Both the position numbers and the translations under genes were made by a program. The notes below the pieces were generated by a model that saw nothing but the letters and a program-made list of their open reading frames with translations, made no database searches and had not been told where the DNA came from. Positions 34,654 to 43,421 of a stretch of 64,000 nucleotides of DNA are shown here, one piece after another. This DNA is from UBA1546 sp049302185 (lineage in GTDB: Bacteria > Nitrospirota > Thermodesulfovibrionia > Thermodesulfovibrionales > UBA1546). The number at the start of each line of letters is the position of its first letter. Position 1 is the first letter of the stretch. The stretch lies in contig JBAQLV010000011.1 of NCBI GenBank assembly GCA_049302185.1, forward strand, positions 31,877-95,876, in the 5' to 3' direction.

Positions 34654-34875
34654 TTACGCACCTTCCATTAATGTTCTTTAAAAGAATTTTCTTAAAGTTA
34701 AGTCCGTGTGGACATAAAGAATTAGACATATTAATAGAAATGCCTATAAATTGTCAATATTTTTACAGATGGAGGTATCTCTGCATAAAGAAAGCGGTCT
34801 TAAACTGCTATGGGAATTTGATTTTTGAATTAAGGTTCAAGTGGTTAAGCGAGGCAGCATGATAATGCCCGTTAA

Positions 34876-34903
34876 TTGACACTCTTTGTCAATATGTGAT
34901 AAT
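34876..34903 (+). promoter_or_regulatory. Promoter of the TPR/AAA pair
   Basis: TTGACA, 16 bases, then an extended -10 of the form TGTGATAAT. The expected start is near 34910, leaving a very short leader before ATG 34918. Confidence 0.6.
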
Positions 34904-34917
34904 TTTAAAACAGGGAA

Positions 34918-36891
34918 ATGTCTGATAAAACAGCGATAATAAGAGAAGCCCAGAAGTTTCTTGCAAGGGGACAGATAGATAAGGCAATTGCCGAATGGGA
35001 AAAACTTATAAAGGAATCCCCTGATGCAAATACTTATAATACTGTCGGAGACCTCTATCTTAAAAAAGGCGACAAGACTCCTGCGATAGAGTCATTTCAT
35101 AAAGCAGCGCGTTTCTTCAGGGACGAAGGTTTTTCTCTGAAGGCGCTGGCCCTTTACAAAAAGATACTGAATATTGACACTTCAAACACATCTGCCTTAT
35201 ATGCTCTCGGAGAGTTAAGCGAGGAAAAAGGACTGGCAACCGATGCCATAAAGTATTATCTTGCCAGCGCGGATATCCTGTCCAAAGAAGGAAAGAAGGA
35301 TGAATTATTAAAGGCGTATGACAAGATTCTGAGCCTCTCTCCGTCTAACATCCCTTTGAGGAATAAGGTGGCGGAGATTTTCAAAAAGGAAGGGCTCCAG
35401 ATTGAGGCTGCAAAAGAGTACCTGCATATAGCGAGGTTATATGATGAGAAAGATGATGTCAACAATGCAGGAATGTATTATAAAAAATCCCTGGACCTCC
35501 AGCCCAACAATAATGAGGCTTTGCTTGGGCTGAGTTCAATATACGAGAAAACAGGCAATCCAAGGCAGGCTCAGGAATATCTGAAGAAGGCGGTTGAACT
35601 CGCTCCGTCAAATACAGAATTAATCTTGAAATATGCAGAGTCTCTGGTTAAGGCAAAGTCTTTTTCAGAGGCAATGCAATACATATCAAAGGTTACCGAA
35701 ATAGACCCTTCAAATACTGCAGCGAGAAAACTTCTCGGTGAGATGTATGCGGAGAGCGGGGATAAGCAAAAGGCATGGGAAGAGTACAAGGTGATTATAG
35801 ACGAGATAATATTTGACGGAAAACTTGATGAAGCCATAAATATCCTGACAATGTTCATAGATACAGAACCTGTAGAGACGAGAAAAAAGCTTGTGGCGCT
35901 GTATAAACAGAAGAACGATTATGAATCAGCTTTTGCGGAACTGGTTTCTTTAGGCGATGCTTTTATTTTTTCAGAAGAAAGAATGCTGAAGGAGGCTTTG
36001 GAGTGTTATAAGGAAGCATCGGAGATACATCCTGATGATAATGAGTTAAAAGAGAAAATAAGCGATATCAAAAGGGAACTCGACGAGGAATACGCAGAAC
36101 CTAAGAAATCAGTTGAAGAGTCCCTTGCAGAGGCAGAGTTTTATTTAAGGCAGGGTTTGTATGAGGAGGCAAAGGCAGCATATCAGAAACTTCTTGAGCT
36201 ATTTCCGGATAACAATGAGATAAGAGAAAAGCTTTCTCTGATTGAGGCTAAAGCCAGGGAAGAAGTTAGATTTGAAGAGAAACCGATAGAAGAGGTTGAG
36301 AAGCCTGCCGAGACAGTTGTTGAAACCCCGACAGAAGAGTTTGTGATTTCAGATATCCTTGAGGCAGAAACTGCTCCTGAATTTACTCTGGAAAGCGATG
36401 TCCTCGGCATATTTGAAGAGTTCAAGAAAGGGCTTGAAAAAGAAATAGGGATAGAGGATTCGGAAACACATTATAATCTCGGGATTGCATATAAAGAAAT
36501 GGGCTTGATAGACGATGCGATAAAGGAATTTCAGACATCAAAGAACGATCCTGAAAGATTAATCCCGTCGATAAGTATGCTCGGGATGTGTTATATGGCA
36601 AAAGGACTATATCCTCTCGCCATTGATTCTTTTAATACTGTGATGGAAAAGATAGGGACAAAGGACGAATCATACTGGGGCGTGAAATACGAACTTGCAG
36701 AGGCGTGTGAGAAAAATGAAAATCTTAAAGAGGCGCTTAGACACTATACGGAAGTATACGGCTGGAATTCAAAATTCAGAAATGTTGCAGAAAAGATTAA
36801 CCTGCTGAATGTGCATGTGTCAAAACCTGCAGAAAAACCGGTGCTAACCGAGAAACAGAAAATAAAGAAGGAGAGAGTTTCTTATTTGTAA
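34918..36891 (+). CDS. Tetratricopeptide-repeat protein
   Basis: A 657-aa helical scaffold with at least ten TPR units, for example AIAEWEKLIKESPDANTYN, AIESFHKAARFFRDEGFSL and EALLGLSSIYEKTGNPRQA. A Glu-rich linker (about 440-500, EEVEKPAETVVETPTEEF) separates a last TPR block that begins THYNLGIAYKEMGLIDDA. No signal peptide is visible, so it is cytoplasmic. The AAA ATPase gene follows after three bases. Such pairs often serve surface or pilus assembly, but the exact role is unknown. Confidence 0.85.
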   Translation: MSDKTAIIREAQKFLARGQIDKAIAEWEKLIKESPDANTYNTVGDLYLKKGDKTPAIESFHKAARFFRDEGFSLKALALYKKILNIDTSNTSALYALGELSEEKGLATDAIKYYLASADILSKEGKKDELLKAYDKILSLSPSNIPLRNKVAEIFKKEGLQIEAAKEYLHIARLYDEKDDVNNAGMYYKKSLDLQPNNNEALLGLSSIYEKTGNPRQAQEYLKKAVELAPSNTELILKYAESLVKAKSFSEAMQYISKVTEIDPSNTAARKLLGEMYAESGDKQKAWEEYKVIIDEIIFDGKLDEAINILTMFIDTEPVETRKKLVALYKQKNDYESAFAELVSLGDAFIFSEERMLKEALECYKEASEIHPDDNELKEKISDIKRELDEEYAEPKKSVEESLAEAEFYLRQGLYEEAKAAYQKLLELFPDNNEIREKLSLIEAKAREEVRFEEKPIEEVEKPAETVVETPTEEFVISDILEAETAPEFTLESDVLGIFEEFKKGLEKEIGIEDSETHYNLGIAYKEMGLIDDAIKEFQTSKNDPERLIPSISMLGMCYMAKGLYPLAIDSFNTVMEKIGTKDESYWGVKYELAEACEKNENLKEALRHYTEVYGWNSKFRNVAEKINLLNVHVSKPAEKPVLTEKQKIKKERVSYL

Positions 36892-36894
36892 GCT

Positions 36895-37713
36895 ATGGAT
36901 TATCTTGAGTTTTATAAGCTGAAAGAACATCCGTTTTCAAATGTTGTTGACAACAGGTTTTACTATAAGGGCACACAGCATTCAGAGGCGCTTGTAAGGC
37001 TGAAATATGCCATAGATACAAAGAAAGGGCTGGCTGTTGTCATAGGAGACATAGGCGCCGGCAAGACTACGCTTGCGCGCAGGCTCCTTGAAGAGCTTGA
37101 TGAGAATATTTATGAGGCGGTTCTCCTTGTTGTGATTCATTCAGCGGTAAGCGCTGAATGGCTTCTTAAAAAACTTGCCATACAGATCGGCGTTACGGAT
37201 GTAAAGGAAGAGAAGGTAGAACTTCTCAGCCAGATATACAGGAGGCTTTTTGAACTGGGCGAACAGGGCAAGGTAGCGGTTGTTATTATTGATGAGGTGC
37301 AGATGCTGAAATCAAGGGAGCTAATGGAGGAGTTCAGGGGGCTGCTGAATATGGAGATGCCTGAAGGAAAGATGGTGAATTTCATATTTGTTGGCATGCC
37401 GGAACTTGACAGCGTGCTTGCCCTTGACGAGCCGTTAAAGCAAAGGGTTGCAATAAAGGTGAGATTGAAATCATTTTCTGAAGAGAATACAAAGGAGTAT
37501 ATAATTCACAGGATGCATATTGCCGGTTCTGCGAAAAATCCATTCACAGAAGACGCAATGCGGGCTATATACCGTTATTCAAACGGCGTACCTCGTTTGA
37601 TAAACACTATCTGCGACAATGCCCTTCTTGACGGATTCCTCTTTAAGACGAATATCATAGATGAAGCGATTATCAGGGCTGTTACTGTTGACCTTGGGCT
37701 GAGTGAGGAATAA
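36895..37713 (+). CDS. ExeA/MshM-like AAA ATPase
   Basis: A 272-aa ATPase of the GspA/ExeA type: N-terminal YLEFYKLKEHPFSNVVDNRFYY, Walker A GDIGAGKTTLARRLL, Walker B VVIIDEVQML, sensor FVGMPELDSVL and a C-terminal lid (RYSNGVPRLINTICDNALL). Relatives help place secretin or pilus parts through the cell wall. This one lacks the peptidoglycan-binding C-terminal domain. It is coupled to the TPR gene. Its 3' end overlaps the convergent lipoprotein gene by about 30 bases. Confidence 0.9.
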   Translation: MDYLEFYKLKEHPFSNVVDNRFYYKGTQHSEALVRLKYAIDTKKGLAVVIGDIGAGKTTLARRLLEELDENIYEAVLLVVIHSAVSAEWLLKKLAIQIGVTDVKEEKVELLSQIYRRLFELGEQGKVAVVIIDEVQMLKSRELMEEFRGLLNMEMPEGKMVNFIFVGMPELDSVLALDEPLKQRVAIKVRLKSFSEENTKEYIIHRMHIAGSAKNPFTEDAMRAIYRYSNGVPRLINTICDNALLDGFLFKTNIIDEAIIRAVTVDLGLSEE

Positions 37714-38419
37714 AGGAGATACTCTTAATCTGCAGTTTTACAACATACTTTGATAATTCAATTTTCATTTTTGAGGGGTACCAGAATCCGTTGCTGTTTG
37801 CAGGTTCCTCGTAAGAAATGCGGAGTTCTTTTCCGGGGTCAAGTTCTATCGTCTGGGATACAGGGAGCATGGTTTTTTTATCAATGACAATCTTCCGGCT
37901 TGAATTTCTGATATGATAATTACCGTTTTGCTCTTCAATCTCATAATCTTTTATCAGCCACCACAACATACTGCTTCTTAACCCTTCTACCAGTATTATG
38001 TTTTTATTCCTGTCAGAGGGAGGGGTGCTTTTTATTATTCCGTCCGTCTCTTTTATTTCTGCCATGAGAAATCCCATAGAGTATATCCTCAGATCAAGGG
38101 TTCTGTCTGTAAGTGTGAGTGCGGCATCTCCTGCAATTGTGCTGTCAGTCTTCTCAAACTCAACATGAAAAGTTGCGTTAACGCCTTTTATGCTGCTGCG
38201 CTCTGTGATAATCTTTTTTACATCAGCGCCTTCGTAATCAGGCAGTTCAATCCGTTTGGAAGCGCAGGAGAGAGTGAACAGTGAACAGTGAATGACAAGC
38301 AATAAAAATAATGCATGATGCACGATGCACGATGCACGATGCACGTTTTTCTTATTCTGAATCCTGAATCCTGTATCCTGAATCTTATATCCCGATGTTT
38401 TCAAGCGCCTCTTCAACAT
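37682..38419 (-). CDS. Lipoprotein, DUF4292/LolA-like fold
   Basis: Probable outer-membrane or periplasmic lipoprotein. After the lipobox LFTLSC, the mature part (ADVKKIITERSSIKGVNATF to the end) has the alternating strands of LolA-like domains, with WWLIKDYEIEEQNG and EISY-type segments. Family assignment is moderate. The frame starts inside radA (ATG 38419). The whole signal region, including SCIVHHALFLLLVIHCSLF, is encoded by GATGCACGAT and GTGAACAGT repeat words (38265-38345). The true start may be a GTG within the repeat. Confidence 0.65.
   Translation of the reverse strand: MLKRRLKTSGYKIQDTGFRIQNKKNVHRASCIVHHALFLLLVIHCSLFTLSCASKRIELPDYEGADVKKIITERSSIKGVNATFHVEFEKTDSTIAGDAALTLTDRTLDLRIYSMGFLMAEIKETDGIIKSTPPSDRNKNIILVEGLRSSMLWWLIKDYEIEEQNGNYHIRNSSRKIVIDKKTMLPVSQTIELDPGKELRISYEEPANSNGFWYPSKMKIELSKYVVKLQIKSISFIPHSAQGQQ
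38265..38395. repeat. Repeat tract encoding a lipoprotein signal peptide
   Basis: The tract has two GTGAACAGT words, three to four GATGCACGAT words, and ATCCTGAATCCTGTATC words. It spans the junction of radA and the lipoprotein gene and is translated in the latter. Confidence 0.75.
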
Positions 38420-39737
38420 TTCCCGCTCCCATTATCTCAAGCCCGAAAGATTCCTTCAGCCTCTCGCTGTTTGTTCTGGACATGAGCGCTTTTTTAAATC
38501 CTATCTTTGCGGCTTCCTTAATCCTCTGCTCTGCATAAGCAACTGCCCGTATTTCGCCTGAAAGGCCTACCTCGCCGAACATAAATATCTCAGGGTCAAT
38601 GGGGATGTCCTTCAGCGATGATGCTATTGTCGTTATAATCCCAAGGTCAATCGCAGGTTCAATTATCTTGAGCCCGCCGACTACGTTTATGAATATATCC
38701 ATTCCGCCAAGATGAAGTCCTGCCTTTTTCTCAAGCACGGCAGTCAGAAGATTAACCCTGTTGAAATCAACTCCGATGCTTGTTCTCCTCGGCATTCCGA
38801 ATGTTGTCGGCGAGGCCAGAGCCTGAATCTCCACCATCAGCGGCCTTGTCCCTTCCATGCTTGCAACAACTGTGGAGCCTGAGACATTAAGCGGTCTTTC
38901 CGAGAGGAATAATTCAGAGGGATTTTCAATCTCGGAGAGCCCTGAATCTGTCATTTCAAACACGCCTATCTCATTTGTTGAACCGAAGCGGTTTTTAACA
39001 GTCCTTAATATCCTGTAAGAATGTCCTCTGTCTCCTTCAAAATAAAGCACAGTGTCGACGATATGTTCAAGAACCCTCGGCCCCGCAATCGCGCCTTCTT
39101 TAGTCACATGCCCTACAAGAAAGGCGGGGATTGCTGATTTCTTTGCAAAGAACATCAGCCTTGCCGCGCATTCCCTCACCTGACTTACAGAGCCTGGGGC
39201 TGACAATATTTCCTCTGTGTACATTGTCTGGATGGAATCAATTACTATTGCGCCGGGTTTTAGTTTTAAGGCTGTGTCAATTATATTCTCAAGCGATGTC
39301 TCTGCAAGAAGCAGTATCTTGCCGGAATCTACAGAAAGCCTTTCCGCTCTCAGTTTTATCTGTTCAGGAGATTCCTCTCCGGATACATAAAGCACGCTTT
39401 CATATTTTTTTGAGAGGCCTGACAGCGCCTGAATAAGGACAGTTGATTTTCCGATTCCGGGGTCTCCTCCGACAAGGATTACAGAGCCTGCAACAACCCC
39501 GCCTCCCAAAACCCTGTCAAATTCCTTTATCCCTGTTGTTGTGCGTTTTTCTTTTCCGCTGACGATTGTATTCAGGGGCTGGGGTTCGGACCTTCCCGAT
39601 GATTTTCTTCCCTGCCTTGTCTCTTTTTTCTCTTCAACAAGAGTATTCCATTCCCCGCAGTCAGGGCATTTCCCGAGCCACTTTGCGCTCACATATCCGC
39701 ATGCCTGGCACTGATAAAATGTTTTTGCTTTAGCCAT
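38385..39737 (-). CDS. radA: DNA repair protein RadA
   Basis: RecA-like branch-migration factor in recombination repair. The 450-aa protein has the N-terminal zinc finger (YQCQACGYVSAKWLGKCPDC), Walker A GGDPGIGKSTVLIQ, the KNRFGSTNEIGVFEM motif specific for RadA, and a C-terminal Lon-like domain (GGLKIIEPAIDLGI, GEVGLSGEIRAV). It starts two bases after argB ends on the same strand. Confidence 0.96.
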   Translation of the reverse strand: MAKAKTFYQCQACGYVSAKWLGKCPDCGEWNTLVEEKKETRQGRKSSGRSEPQPLNTIVSGKEKRTTTGIKEFDRVLGGGVVAGSVILVGGDPGIGKSTVLIQALSGLSKKYESVLYVSGEESPEQIKLRAERLSVDSGKILLLAETSLENIIDTALKLKPGAIVIDSIQTMYTEEILSAPGSVSQVRECAARLMFFAKKSAIPAFLVGHVTKEGAIAGPRVLEHIVDTVLYFEGDRGHSYRILRTVKNRFGSTNEIGVFEMTDSGLSEIENPSELFLSERPLNVSGSTVVASMEGTRPLMVEIQALASPTTFGMPRRTSIGVDFNRVNLLTAVLEKKAGLHLGGMDIFINVVGGLKIIEPAIDLGIITTIASSLKDIPIDPEIFMFGEVGLSGEIRAVAYAEQRIKEAAKIGFKKALMSRTNSERLKESFGLEIMGAGNVEEALENIGI

Positions 39738-39739
39738 GA

Positions 39740-40621
39740 TTACTTTACAATCTCTGTTCCGATTCCTTCTTTTGTGAATATCTCAAGCAAGAGGCAGTGA
39801 GAGATGCGTCCGTCAATGATATGAGTTTTGGCAACCCCGTCCTCAAGCGCTTTCATGCACGCCTGAGTCTTCGGCAGCATGCCTCCTGATATTGTGCTGT
39901 CAGAGACAAGTTTTTTTATCTGTTTTTGAGAAAGCGTTGAGATTGTATTTCCTTTTTTATCCTTAATGCCCGGCACATCTGTGAGGAGTATGAGTTTCTC
40001 TGCCTTTAGTTTTGCTGCGATAGAAGATGCAACATAGTCCGCATTAATATTAAATGTCTCGCCGTGTTCTCCAGTGCCTATCGGAGAGATGACAGGGATG
40101 AAACCTTCCTTTTCAAGGCTTTTAAGCGCCTGCGAGTTTATGTCCGTTACCTCGCCTACAAGGCCGAGGTCAATTATCTCTTCAACCCCTGTTTTTTGCG
40201 AGGTCTTTTTCATGAGTTTTTTCTTTGCCTTTATAAGCCCTCCGTCTTTTCCGCTCAGGCCTATGGCTTTTCCTCCGTGCTTGTTTATAAGAGAGACTAT
40301 CTCCTTATTGACTATCCCGCCGAGAACCATCTCAACGATGTCCATTGTCTCTTCGTCTGTAACGCGCTGGCCCTGGATAAATTTCGGTTTCTTGCCCATC
40401 TTCTCCATCGTGGAGCTTATCTTTGGCCCTCCGCCGTGCACAATCACAGGATGGATTCCGATGAAACTTAAGAGCGCTATATCCTGAGCGAATGTATCTT
40501 TTAAATGATATTCTGTCTGTGCGGCGCCGCCGTATTTGATTACAAACGTTTTCCCTGAAAAATTCCTGATATACGGCAAAGCCTCAATGAGTATGTTTGC
40601 TTTTTCAATAAGTTTTTTCAT
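39740..40621 (-). CDS. argB: Acetylglutamate kinase
   Basis: Phosphorylates N-acetylglutamate in arginine synthesis. The 293-aa amino-acid-kinase protein has FVIKYGGAAQTE, HPVIVHGGGPKISS, and GISGGMLPK-like segments (STISGGMLPKTQACMKAL). The extended N-terminal helix (LIEKANILIEALPYIRNF) is typical of arginine-sensitive forms. Its ATG overlaps the rlpA stop (ATGA), and GAGGAGAG lies upstream. Confidence 0.96.
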   Translation of the reverse strand: MKKLIEKANILIEALPYIRNFSGKTFVIKYGGAAQTEYHLKDTFAQDIALLSFIGIHPVIVHGGGPKISSTMEKMGKKPKFIQGQRVTDEETMDIVEMVLGGIVNKEIVSLINKHGGKAIGLSGKDGGLIKAKKKLMKKTSQKTGVEEIIDLGLVGEVTDINSQALKSLEKEGFIPVISPIGTGEHGETFNINADYVASSIAAKLKAEKLILLTDVPGIKDKKGNTISTLSQKQIKKLVSDSTISGGMLPKTQACMKALEDGVAKTHIIDGRISHCLLLEIFTKEGIGTEIVK

Positions 40622-41376
40622 ATCCTCTCCTCATAAGGTGCAATCAGCGTGTTATATCCCTCATCTGCGAGGGTCTTTGCGAGGGTGTATGCATCGTCTT
40701 TTGAATTGAACTTGCCGACCCTGACTCTGTAGTATTTACTCCCGCTGATTTCCGCTTCTGTTATATAGACCTTGCTGTATTTAAATTCCAGAGATGCCTT
40801 CATGCGGGTGGCATTTGACAGGTCTTTGTAGGAGCCTATCTGTATTGTAAAGGGCCCGCTGCCGTCTATGGGCGAATACTTTATATATTTTATATACCGC
40901 ATGTCTCTTCCGAGCGGTTCAATTCTTACTTTTCCGGTTCCCGGGCCTATTAATTCAATCTCCTTTGCACAGGAGTAGGAGAGGTCCAAGTCCCTTCCCG
41001 GAATAAACGGCCCTCTGTCATTCACAGTGCACTCTATATTTTTGTTATTTGCGATGTTTGTCACCTTTAACTTTGTACCGAAAGGATATTCCTTATGCGC
41101 GCATGTATTTGCATACATATTGTAAGGTTCGCCTGATGATGTCAGCTTTCCATGAAAATCAGGTCCGTACCATGATGCAACTATATATTTTGCCTCTAAA
41201 GGCGCCGGCGTTTCTTTAGGGCTTTCTTTTGGCTGGGTTTCGTATTTTGGATAGTCTTCATAGTATCCGTATCTTGGAGCGGCGCAGGAAGCAAATATCA
41301 AAAGTATCAGGATGCAAGATGCAAGATACAGGATGCATGATAAACTATTTTTTCTGTATCTTTTATCGTGTATCAT
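40618..41376 (-). CDS. rlpA: RlpA-like septal-ring lipoprotein with SPOR domain
   Basis: Outer-membrane lipoprotein that cleaves naked glycan strands at the division septum. After the lipobox IFASC come a double-psi beta-barrel (VASWYGPDFHGKLTSSGEPYN, NDRGPFIPGRDLDLSY, including the catalytic Asp) and a C-terminal SPOR domain (FTIQIGSYKDLSNA). The N-terminal signal SLSCILYLASCILILLIFASC lies on GATGCAAGAT-type repeats at 41290-41395. It sits between hslU and argB. Confidence 0.9.
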   Translation of the reverse strand: MIHDKRYRKNSLSCILYLASCILILLIFASCAAPRYGYYEDYPKYETQPKESPKETPAPLEAKYIVASWYGPDFHGKLTSSGEPYNMYANTCAHKEYPFGTKLKVTNIANNKNIECTVNDRGPFIPGRDLDLSYSCAKEIELIGPGTGKVRIEPLGRDMRYIKYIKYSPIDGSGPFTIQIGSYKDLSNATRMKASLEFKYSKVYITEAEISGSKYYRVRVGKFNSKDDAYTLAKTLADEGYNTLIAPYEERI

Positions 41377-41395
41377 GTATCCTGCATCAGAGTAT
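41290..41395. repeat. Repeat tract encoding the RlpA signal peptide
   Basis: Words such as GGATGCAAGATGCAAGATA, CAGGATGCATGAT and ATCATGTATCCTGCATC fill this stretch. They supply the rlpA start region and the short gap to hslU. Confidence 0.75.
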
Positions 41396-42727
41396 ATACC
41401 TGCTCAGGTCTTCATCCTTCGCAATATCAGCGAGTTTGGCTCTCACATATTCCCTGTCTATCGGAAGTTTGCCGTTCTTTTTCTCAGGCGCCTCAAATGA
41501 TATATCCTCAAGGAGTTTTTCAAGCACTGTATGGAGCCTTCTTGCGCCTATGTTTTCTGTCTTCTCATTTACAGTTGCCGCAATACCTGCTATCTCCTCA
41601 ACGGCATCTTTCCTGAAAGATATCTCTACATTTTCGGTTGCAAGCAACGCTGTGTACTGTTTTGTGAGGGCGTTATACGGCTCTGTAAGAATTCTGACGA
41701 ATTCATTTTTTCCAAGAGGCTCAAGCTCAACCCTTATGGGAAACCTTCCCTGAAGTTCAGGGATGAGGTCTGAGGGTTTGGACATATGGAATGCGCCTGC
41801 CGCTATGAAGAGTATATGCTCTGTTTTTACAGGGCCGTGCTTTGTTGTCACAGTTGTGCCTTCAACAACAGGGAGCAGGTCTCTCTGAACGCCTTCCCTT
41901 GACACGTCAGGCCCATGGCTGTGTCCCCTGCTCGCAACCTTGTCAATCTCGTCTATGAAGATAATCCCTGTCTGCTGGACTCTCTCAATAGCCTCTTTTG
42001 TTACCGTGTCCATATCAATTAGTTTGTTTGCCTCTTCCTGCACAAGCATTCTTAATGCCTCCGGCACTTTGGCTTTTTTCCTCTTTGCCTTGTCAGGGAT
42101 TAACCCTCCGAGCATTTCTTTCAGGTTTATCTCAAGCTCTTCAAGCCCTACGTTTGAGATTACGCCGAATGGCATTACCTTTTCTCTTACCTCTACATCT
42201 ACATATCTGTTGTCGAGCTTGCCTTCTTTAAGCTGTTGTCTGAGCCGATCTCTTGTCTCTTTATACTTTTCTTTCTCCTCATCGTCAATGCTTATGCCCC
42301 GCGTCTGCCTTGGGGAGGGAAGCAGGAGGTCAAGGAGCCTTTCTTCTGCAAGGGATTTTGCTTTCTCCTGGATCTTCTCTATATGCTCTGACTTAACCAT
42401 GTTAAGCGAGATTTCCGTAAGGTCTCTGATCATTGATTCAACGTCCCTGCCTACATAGCCCACCTCTGTAAACTTGGTGGCTTCTATCTTCAGAAACGGA
42501 GCATGTGCAAGTCTTGCGAGACGTCTTGCAATCTCTGTTTTTCCGACTCCTGTCGGTCCGATCATGATTATATTTTTGGGAAGCACCTCGTCTTTCAGTT
42601 CAGGGGAAAGCTGCAGCCTCCGCCACCTGTTTCTTAAGGCAATGGCAACTGCCTTTTTTGCCCTGTGCTGGCCTATGATATACTTATCAAGCTCTTCTAC
42701 TATTTTTCTTGGCGTGAGATTTTCCAT
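41387..42727 (-). CDS. hslU: HslU ATPase subunit of the HslUV protease
   Basis: AAA+ unfoldase that feeds proteins to HslV. The 446-aa protein has the start LTPRKIVEELDKYIIGQHRAKKAVA, Walker A GPTGVGKTE, EATKFTEVGYVGRDVESM (pore region), the I domain, Walker B IIFIDEIDKVA, and the C-terminal RYIL that docks in HslV. It follows hslV by about 50 bases. Confidence 0.97.
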   Translation of the reverse strand: MENLTPRKIVEELDKYIIGQHRAKKAVAIALRNRWRRLQLSPELKDEVLPKNIIMIGPTGVGKTEIARRLARLAHAPFLKIEATKFTEVGYVGRDVESMIRDLTEISLNMVKSEHIEKIQEKAKSLAEERLLDLLLPSPRQTRGISIDDEEKEKYKETRDRLRQQLKEGKLDNRYVDVEVREKVMPFGVISNVGLEELEINLKEMLGGLIPDKAKRKKAKVPEALRMLVQEEANKLIDMDTVTKEAIERVQQTGIIFIDEIDKVASRGHSHGPDVSREGVQRDLLPVVEGTTVTTKHGPVKTEHILFIAAGAFHMSKPSDLIPELQGRFPIRVELEPLGKNEFVRILTEPYNALTKQYTALLATENVEISFRKDAVEEIAGIAATVNEKTENIGARRLHTVLEKLLEDISFEAPEKKNGKLPIDREYVRAKLADIAKDEDLSRYIL

Positions 42728-42778
42728 CGTAACTCCTATTTATATTTTAAACTCTCAGTATCATGCATAATTTCTATT

Positions 42779-43306
42779 CTACAGTTCCTTTATAGTTATA
42801 TTCTCATTTGTGTATATGCATATATTAGATGCAATCTTCATTGATTTTTCAACTATCTCTCTTGCGGAGAGGCTTGTATTTTCAAAGAGTGCCTTTGCTG
42901 ATGCCTGCGCATAGGGGCCTCCTGCCCCGATTGCAGCGACCCCGTCCTCAGGCTCAATAACATCGCCTGTGCCTGAGATTATAAATGTATGCTCCTTATC
43001 GGCAATGATCAAAAGCGCCTCAAGTCTCCGTAACATCTTATCCGTCCGCCAGTCTTTTGCAAGCTCTACAGCAGCCCTTTTGATATTGCCCCGGTATGAT
43101 TCTATCTTTGCCTCAAATCTTTCAAACAATGTGAACGCATCTGCTGTTGCGCCTGAAAAGCCTGCAATGAGTTTATTGTCGTACATTGTCCTTACCTTTT
43201 TTGCATTGTGTTTCAAGACAGTATTTCCCATTGTCACCTGGCCGTCTCCGGCAATGGCAACCTTTCCGTCACGCCTTACGCATAATATCGTTGTCCCCTT
43301 AAACAT
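42779..43306 (-). CDS. hslV: HslV peptidase subunit of the HslUV protease
   Basis: Threonine protease of the proteasome-like HslUV complex. The 175-aa protein reads MFKGTTILCVRR at its start, so a short MFKG propeptide must be removed to free the catalytic Thr. AGDGQVTMGN, GFSGATADAFTLFERFE and AIGAGGPYAQASAKAL are conserved. The order xerC-hslV-hslU resembles the codV-clpQ-clpY order of Firmicutes. Confidence 0.97.
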   Translation of the reverse strand: MFKGTTILCVRRDGKVAIAGDGQVTMGNTVLKHNAKKVRTMYDNKLIAGFSGATADAFTLFERFEAKIESYRGNIKRAAVELAKDWRTDKMLRRLEALLIIADKEHTFIISGTGDVIEPEDGVAAIGAGGPYAQASAKALFENTSLSAREIVEKSMKIASNICIYTNENITIKEL

Positions 43307-43326
43307 CTTTTACTCCTTTTTTAAAA

Positions 43327-43408
43327 CTGATGCATGATACATGATGCACGATTCATGATAAAGCCCTATTCATTCTAACTTGTATCCTGCATCCTGCATC
43401 CTGCATCT
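43327..43408. repeat. GATGCATGAT word repeat between xerC and hslV
   Basis: TGATGCATGATACATGATGCACGA is mirrored after a spacer by TATCCTGCATCCTGCATCCTGCATC. The tract is non-coding here. Confidence 0.75.
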
Positions 43409-43421
43409 TTCCATCTGTTAT

